Positions 1 to 2,562 of a DNA stretch of 5,766 bases are shown piece by piece. The DNA comes from Pseudomonadota bacterium. Lineage in GTDB: Bacteria > Pseudomonadota > Alphaproteobacteria > Caulobacterales > Caulobacteraceae. The notes under the pieces are model-generated. The model did not search any database. It was given only the letters and a program-made list of their open reading frames with translations, and was not told the origin of the DNA. Location: the NCBI GenBank assembly GCA_023451375.1, contig JAEXZS010000090.1:1-5766 (forward strand), given 5' to 3'. Numbering within the stretch: position 1 is the stretch's first letter; each line of letters opens with the position of its first letter. The position numbers and the translations under genes were made by a program.

Positions 1-2
1 GG

Positions 3-83
3 GTGGTATCGGTCCACATCACTGATCTCCAGAAGTTCTTCGCAAAACTCCTGAATCAGCCCTGGATTTGGCCGTCAAGCTAA
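3..83 (+). CDS. Possible 3' end of an upstream gene (26 C-terminal residues)
   Basis: One + strand frame stays open from the window edge to a TAA at 81-83 and would give a C-terminus reading ...DLQKFFAKLLNQPWIWPSS. It is the longest of the three forward frames here and has the highest third-position GC (18 of 26 codons). A terminator-like hairpin follows 41 bases after the stop, which suggests that some + strand transcript ends here. I do not recognise the peptide, and the fragment is too short to assign to a family. The stretch is less GC-rich than the genes downstream, so it could also be non-coding. Confidence 0.25.
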   Translation: MVSVHITDLQKFFAKLLNQPWIWPSS

Positions 84-124
84 CTCGCTGATATCACCCA
101 ACTTAGTTTCGGGTCAGGCTCTAA

Positions 125-155
125 GGCGGCCGGACACCTGTCTGGCCGCCATTTT
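125..155 (+). terminator. Intrinsic terminator upstream of the flagellin cluster
   Basis: An 11-bp stem (125-135 with 140-150, one G-U pair, otherwise perfect) closes a four-base ACCT loop and is followed at once by ATTTTGCTT. The other strand has no T-run next to the stem, so it works in the + direction. It should end a transcript entering from the left and keep it from running into the sigma-54 controlled flagellin. Confidence 0.7.
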
Positions 156-158
156 GCT

Positions 159-184
159 TGCCCGGCAGATGAAGCCGGGCATTT
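159..184 (+). terminator. Second hairpin in tandem, possible backup terminator or activator site
   Basis: An 8-bp perfect stem (TGCCCGGC at 159-166, GCCGGGCA at 174-181) has a seven-base loop and is followed by TTTGTTG. Coming four bases after the first terminator's T-run, it looks like a tandem terminator. The palindrome also contains CGGCA and sits about 150 bp upstream of the sigma-54 promoter, so it could instead be a binding site for the FlbD-type activator. The sequence does not decide between these. Confidence 0.4.
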
Positions 185-185
185 G

Positions 186-231
186 TTGCCGCTCGCTCGG
201 CTATTTTTGCCGCGCTAGGCGATTATTGCCG
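186..231 (+). promoter_or_regulatory. Three phased TTGCCG repeats, candidate upstream activator (ftr-like) sites
   Basis: TTGCCG occurs at 186-191, 207-212 and 226-231, that is every 19-21 bp or about two helical turns, so all three face roughly the same side of the DNA. They lie about 85-130 bp upstream of the sigma-54 promoter. This is the usual position of enhancer elements (ftr or II-1 elements) bound by FlbD in Caulobacter late flagellar promoters. The phasing and position are seen directly. Binding by FlbD is inferred, because I match only the core and not a full consensus. Confidence 0.45.
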
Positions 232-236
232 ACTTC

Positions 237-270
237 GTTTTAACCTAAATATACTATTTACTCAATGAAT
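237..270. other. AT-rich spacer between activator repeats and promoter
   Basis: Only about 7 of 34 bases are G or C, in a window that is otherwise strongly GC-rich. The patch lies between the TTGCCG repeats and the -24 element. In Caulobacter flagellar promoters this interval often carries a bending site (IHF) that lets the enhancer-bound activator reach sigma-54 polymerase. I do not see a good IHF consensus, so only flexible or easily bent DNA is proposed. It contains TTAACC at 240-245, which may be chance. Confidence 0.3.
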
Positions 271-315
271 ACAGCGGGTTGTCGGCTTATTTATTGGCGT
301 GCCCGTCCTCGAAAC

Positions 316-331
316 TGGCCCGGCAATTGCT
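316..331 (+). promoter_or_regulatory. Sigma-54 (RpoN) promoter of the first flagellin
   Basis: The sequence TGGCCCG-GCAA-TTGCT matches the sigma-54 consensus TGGCACG-N4-TTGCW at every fixed position but one (A to C). The invariant GG (317-318) and GC (329-330) are ten bases apart as required. Transcription should begin near base 342, giving a leader of about 63 nt before the ATG at 405. Late flagellar genes in Caulobacter, including flagellins, use this promoter class with FlbD as activator. Confidence 0.88.
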
Positions 332-342
332 TCCATCCAGAC

Positions 343-410
343 GGGCAAAAAGCCCCCGGCCGCCAAAATGGCGTCGGACACCAGAAGTGAAAAGGGCAGC
401 CAAAATGGCT
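343..410 (+). promoter_or_regulatory. Flagellin leader with three A-loop mini-hairpins
   Basis: Three hairpins each have a 4-bp stem, all or mostly G-C, and an A-rich five-base loop: GGGC-AAAAA-GCCC (343-355), CGCC-AAAAT-GGCG (361-373) and AGCC-AAAAT-GGCT (398-410). The second and third share the 11-base direct repeat GCCAAAATGGC (362-372 and 399-409). The first lies at the predicted transcript start, and the third contains the flagellin ATG at 405-407. The ribosome-binding site (AAAAGGG, 390-396) lies between the second and third. In Caulobacter, FlbT binds flagellin mRNA leaders and lowers their translation, so these hairpins are candidate recognition elements. That link is inference. Confidence 0.5.
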
Positions 411-412
411 AA
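368..412 (+). CDS. Possible 14-codon upstream ORF overlapping the flagellin start
   Basis: An ATG at 368-370 sits in the same GCCAAAATGGC context as the true flagellin start and opens a reading frame of 14 codons (MASDTRSEKGSQNG) ending in TAA at 410-412. The frame is +1 relative to the flagellin and runs over its start codon. No good Shine-Dalgarno precedes this ATG, so translation is uncertain. If used, it could couple or compete with flagellin initiation. Confidence 0.18.
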   Translation: MASDTRSEKGSQNG

Positions 413-1187
413 CAGCATCAACACGAACTACGGCGCCAACATCGCGCTGCAAAACCTGAACGCGACCAGCAAGCTGCTGGAAACCACGCAGAACCGCGTG
501 AATACCGGCATGAAGGTGTCGTCCGCCAAGGATAACGGCGCCATCTTCGCCATCGCCACCAATCAACGCGCCGAAATGTCGTCGCTGGATTCCATCAAGC
601 AATCGATCCAGCGCGGCCAGTCAATCGTGGACGTCGCCTTGGCGGCTGGTGACACCGTCGTGGCGGCTCTGACGGAGATGAAATCTCTGGCGGTGGCCAT
701 CGAAGCCGACGGCACCACCACCAGCGCCAACTACACCGCTCTGAAGGCGGATTACGATGCCCTTCAAACGGAGATCACCAAGGCCTTCTCCGCGGCGAGC
801 TTCGACGGGGTGAACCTCTGGTCCGCGACGGCGACCACCAGCGTTAAGGTTGGTACCGGCGCCACCGACACCTACGCCATCGGTGTCGCGGCTCCTGCCA
901 ATGGCACGCCCGCGGCGGTCACCGCCGCCGGCGTCGACGCCGCTATCAAGGCGGTGACGGCCAACCTCGCCACCTTCGGCACCAACTCCAAGTCCTTGGA
1001 TCGCCAACTGACCTTCGTCAGTAAGCTCCAGGACGCCCTGGAAACCGGGGTGGGCAACCTAGTGGACGCCGACCTGGCCAAGGAAAGCGCCAAGCTGACG
1101 GCCCTGCAAACCAAGCAACAGCTGGGCGTGCAGGCCCTGTCGATCGCCAACTCGTCGAGCCAGATCCTGCTCGGCCTGTTCCGCTAA
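405..1187 (+). CDS. Flagellin, filament subunit (Caulobacter FljJ/K/L type)
   Basis: This encodes a 260-residue flagellin, exported by the flagellar type III system and polymerised into the filament. The conserved N-terminal D0/D1 region spans about residues 1-140, with ALQNLN at 14-19, RVNTG at 31-35 and SAKDNGA at 40-46. The C-terminal D1/D0 region spans about 190-260, with GNLVDADLAKESAKL from 217, QQLGVQALSIAN and a final LLGLFR. Between them is only a short Ala/Thr/Gly-rich stretch (about 140-190), so there is no large outer D2/D3 domain, as is usual for the 25-30 kDa Caulobacter flagellins. The ATG at 405 is chosen because MANSINTN is the normal flagellin N-terminus, AAAAGGG lies 8 bases upstream, and the sigma-54 transcript should begin after the alternative TTG at 279. 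It has no cysteine, as is usual for filament proteins. It is driven by the sigma-54 promoter at 316-331 and ends in a strong hairpin. Which paralogue it corresponds to cannot be told here. Confidence 0.96.
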   Translation: MANSINTNYGANIALQNLNATSKLLETTQNRVNTGMKVSSAKDNGAIFAIATNQRAEMSSLDSIKQSIQRGQSIVDVALAAGDTVVAALTEMKSLAVAIEADGTTTSANYTALKADYDALQTEITKAFSAASFDGVNLWSATATTSVKVGTGATDTYAIGVAAPANGTPAAVTAAGVDAAIKAVTANLATFGTNSKSLDRQLTFVSKLQDALETGVGNLVDADLAKESAKLTALQTKQQLGVQALSIANSSSQILLGLFR

Positions 1188-1193
1188 GACGAC

Positions 1194-1226
1194 CGGCCGG
1201 AGCGGTCCTCGTGACCGCTCCGGCCG
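1194..1226 (+). terminator. Perfect 14-bp hairpin after the first flagellin
   Basis: The arms 1194-1207 and 1213-1226 pair perfectly over 14 bp around a CTCGT loop and begin six bases after the flagellin stop codon. The following DNA is pyrimidine-rich (ACCTCTTCCTCT) but lacks a run of T, so termination may be partial. It would then also serve as a 3' end that protects the abundant flagellin mRNA, while some polymerase reads on into flaG, which has no clear promoter of its own. Confidence 0.7.
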
Positions 1227-1244
1227 ACCTCTTCCTCTAGGGGA

Positions 1245-1262
1245 GCGCGGCGACAGCCGCGC
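1245..1262 (+). promoter_or_regulatory. GC hairpin directly before the flaG ribosome-binding site
   Basis: A 7-bp all-GC stem (GCGCGGC 1245-1251, GCCGCGC 1256-1262) with a GACA loop ends two bases before the GGAG at 1265-1268. No T-run follows, so it is not a terminator. It could slow ribosome access to flaG, or mark the 5' end of a processed flaG transcript. Confidence 0.4.
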
Positions 1263-1270
1263 CTGGAGCC

Positions 1271-1546
1271 ATGTCCAACCATGTCGCGAGAGTAGCCAGC
1301 GTATCCACAGCCGTCGTCGAACCCGCCGCCGCCGTCGTCCAGCCCAGGCCCGAGGCCCGCAACGACAACGCCGATGCGGCCCGCCTGCGTCTGACCATCG
1401 AGGCGACCCCCGAAGGACGCTTCATCTACAAGATCCTGGACCGCGTCACCGGCGAGGTGATCCGTCAGCTGCCCCGTGAGGAAGTCGAACGGCTGAACGC
1501 CGACCCGACCTATCGCGGCGGCAAGGTGGTCGACACCACCGCCTGA
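1271..1546 (+). CDS. flaG: FlaG family flagellar protein
   Basis: This encodes a 91-residue protein of the FlaG family, small proteins usually encoded beside flagellin or fliD genes and linked in several bacteria to filament length or assembly. Residues 1-36 are a variable Ala/Val/Pro-rich lead. The family core runs from about 38 to 76 (RLRLTIEATPEGRFIYKILD, then VTGEVIRQLPREEVERL), with the diagnostic GEVIRQLP at 61-68. The last 15 residues form a short tail ending VVDTTA. The ATG at 1271 is the first possible start after an in-frame TAG at 1238-1240. Its GGAG (1265-1268) is only two bases away, so initiation may be weak, as suits a protein needed in far smaller amounts than flagellin. It has no cysteine. 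It is probably transcribed by read-through from the upstream flagellin. Confidence 0.88.
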   Translation: MSNHVARVASVSTAVVEPAAAVVQPRPEARNDNADAARLRLTIEATPEGRFIYKILDRVTGEVIRQLPREEVERLNADPTYRGGKVVDTTA

Positions 1547-1583
1547 CTTCCAGGAGCCTGTTCTTCCGCCCGTCGCCGGCCTT

Positions 1584-1613
1584 CGCCGCGCGGCGCGATC
1601 GTGGTTGCCGGCG
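1584..1613. repeat. GC-rich palindromes in the flaG-flagellin gap
   Basis: CGCCGCGCGGCG (1584-1595) is a perfect 12-bp palindrome. It lies inside a wider inverted repeat, CGCCGGC (1574-1580) with GCCGGCG (1607-1613). A TTGCCG core is also present at 1605-1610, like those before the first flagellin. No T-run follows, so a terminator for flaG is possible but weakly supported. Confidence 0.3.
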
Positions 1614-1615
1614 CG

Positions 1616-1644
1616 TTAACCATACGCTCACGACTCATGGTTAA
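1616..1644 (+). promoter_or_regulatory. Inverted TTAACCAT pair with a GANTC site: candidate CtrA/CcrM-controlled promoter
   Basis: TTAACCAT (1616-1623) and its exact inverse ATGGTTAA (1637-1644) are separated by 13 bp and centred 21 bp apart, about two helical turns. TTAACC is the half-site of the CtrA box in Caulobacter-type bacteria. GACTC at 1632-1636 is a GANTC site, the target of the CcrM methyltransferase. No sigma-54 promoter is present in this 133-bp gap. A possible -10 near GCTTCGAA (1649-1656) is weak. CtrA control, positive or negative, is inferred. Confidence 0.5.
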
Positions 1645-1648
1645 TCCT

Positions 1649-1678
1649 GCTTCGAACAGAAGTTCCGAGGCTCGAAGC
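1649..1678 (+). promoter_or_regulatory. Leader hairpin with the second flagellin's ribosome-binding site in its loop
   Basis: GCTTCGA (1649-1655) pairs perfectly with TCGAAGC (1672-1678). The 16-base loop holds the GAGG Shine-Dalgarno (1667-1670), and the stem closes one base before the ATG at 1680. A smaller alternative hairpin (GAAC 1654-1657 with GTTC 1662-1665, AGAA loop) would compete with it. Either could tune translation. It differs in form from the A-loop hairpins of the first flagellin. Confidence 0.4.
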
Positions 1679-1679
1679 C

Positions 1680-2504
1680 ATGACCACCAGCATCCATACG
1701 AACGCCTCGGCGCTGATCGCGCTGCAGAACCTGAACCGCACGAACGACCAGTTGGCGGCGGCCCAGAGCCGCGTCAACACGGGCCTGAAGGTTCAAGGCG
1801 CCAAGGATAATGCGGCGGTGTGGGCGGTGGCCCAGGGACAGCGCGCCGACAAGGGCTCGCTCGAGGCCGTCACCACCAGCCTGAACCGCGCGACCTCGAT
1901 CGCCGACGTGTCGCTGGCGGCGGGCGCGCAGATCTCGGACCTGCTGATCGAACTGAAGCAGAAGGCCACGGCCGCCGCCGAGCCCAGCGCCACCGCGGCG
2001 ACCCGCGCTTCGTACAACTCCGAGTTCCAGTCGCTGATCGAATCGATCCAGTCGTTCGCCAACAACGCCATCTTCGACGGGGCGAACATTTTGAACGGGA
2101 CGGCGACGGCCCCGCTGGACTTCCTGGCCAATGCCACCGCCACCGAAACCATCTCGCTGGACCGCCAGAACCTGACGCCCGCCGGCCTGGGACTGACCGG
2201 GCTGGACCTGACCAGCGGGCCCAACGCCGCGGCCGCCCTGACGGCCGTGACGACGGCGATAACCACCAGCAGCTCGCGCCTGGCGGACCTGGGCGCCCAG
2301 GCCAAGCAGATCGAGCGGCACACGCTGTTCGTCTCGAAGCTGTCGGACTCGCTGGAAACCGGCATCGGCAACCTCGTGGACGCCGACCTGGCCAGGGAAA
2401 GCGCGCGCCTGCAGGCGCTGCAGGTTCAGCAGCAACTGGGCGTGCAGGCCCTGTCGATCGCCAACCAGGCGCCGCAGGTCATCCTGTCTCTGTTCCAGGG
2501 CTAA
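1680..2504 (+). CDS. Second flagellin, filament subunit
   Basis: This encodes a 274-residue flagellin. The N-terminal region has ALQNLN at 14-19, SRVNTGLKV at 30-38 and GAKDNAAVWA from about 40. The C-terminal region has LFVSKLSDSLETGIGNLVDADLA, QQQLGVQALSIAN and a final ILSLFQG. It is 14 residues longer than the first flagellin, mostly in the middle (about 140-200), and clearly diverged from it over the N-terminal half, while the C-terminal 60 residues are strongly conserved. It ends in Gln-Gly where such flagellins usually end in Arg straight after LF. It has no cysteine. The ATG at 1680 has GAGG 9 bases upstream and gives the standard N-terminus. It lacks a sigma-54 promoter, unlike the first flagellin, which suggests different timing and possibly a different position in a multi-flagellin filament. 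Confidence 0.95.
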   Translation: MTTSIHTNASALIALQNLNRTNDQLAAAQSRVNTGLKVQGAKDNAAVWAVAQGQRADKGSLEAVTTSLNRATSIADVSLAAGAQISDLLIELKQKATAAAEPSATAATRASYNSEFQSLIESIQSFANNAIFDGANILNGTATAPLDFLANATATETISLDRQNLTPAGLGLTGLDLTSGPNAAAALTAVTTAITTSSSRLADLGAQAKQIERHTLFVSKLSDSLETGIGNLVDADLARESARLQALQVQQQLGVQALSIANQAPQVILSLFQG

Positions 2505-2513
2505 GGCCGCAGC

Positions 2514-2528
2514 TTAACGCCGCGTTAT
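2514..2528 (+). promoter_or_regulatory. CtrA-type box before the FlaEY-like gene
   Basis: TTAA-CGCCGCG-TTAT followed by C matches the full CtrA consensus TTAA-N7-TTAAC at eight of nine fixed bases. It lies 35 bp before the ATG at 2563 and only 10 bp after the flagellin stop. If it covers the -35 region as in known CtrA promoters, transcription would begin near 2550, leaving the GGAG at 2555-2558 as ribosome-binding site. GAGTC (2556-2560), a CcrM-type site, overlaps that GGAG. The box can also fold in RNA as TAACG-CCG-CGTTA (2515-2527). Confidence 0.55.
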
Positions 2529-2562
2529 CCGGCCGCGGTCCACACTGGAGGCGCGGAGTCGG

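Noticed and set aside
279..404. Upstream extension of the first flagellin to a TTG at 279 (302 residues)
   Set aside because: It would run through the sigma-54 promoter and begin before the predicted transcript start. The added 42 residues include a cysteine and look nothing like a flagellin N-terminus, while ATG 405 has a good ribosome-binding site.
1249..1262. GG-N10-GC before flaG as a sigma-54 promoter
   Set aside because: Only the GG/GC spacing and one neighbouring base fit. It is explained by the GC hairpin at 1245-1262.
1282..1288. TGTCGCG inside flaG as a binding site for the regulator SciP
   Set aside because: A single short match inside coding sequence, away from any promoter, is expected by chance in DNA of this composition.
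1638..1651. TGG...TGCT before the second flagellin as a sigma-54 promoter
   Set aside because: GG and GC are eight bases apart instead of ten, which sigma-54 does not tolerate, and the other consensus bases do not match.
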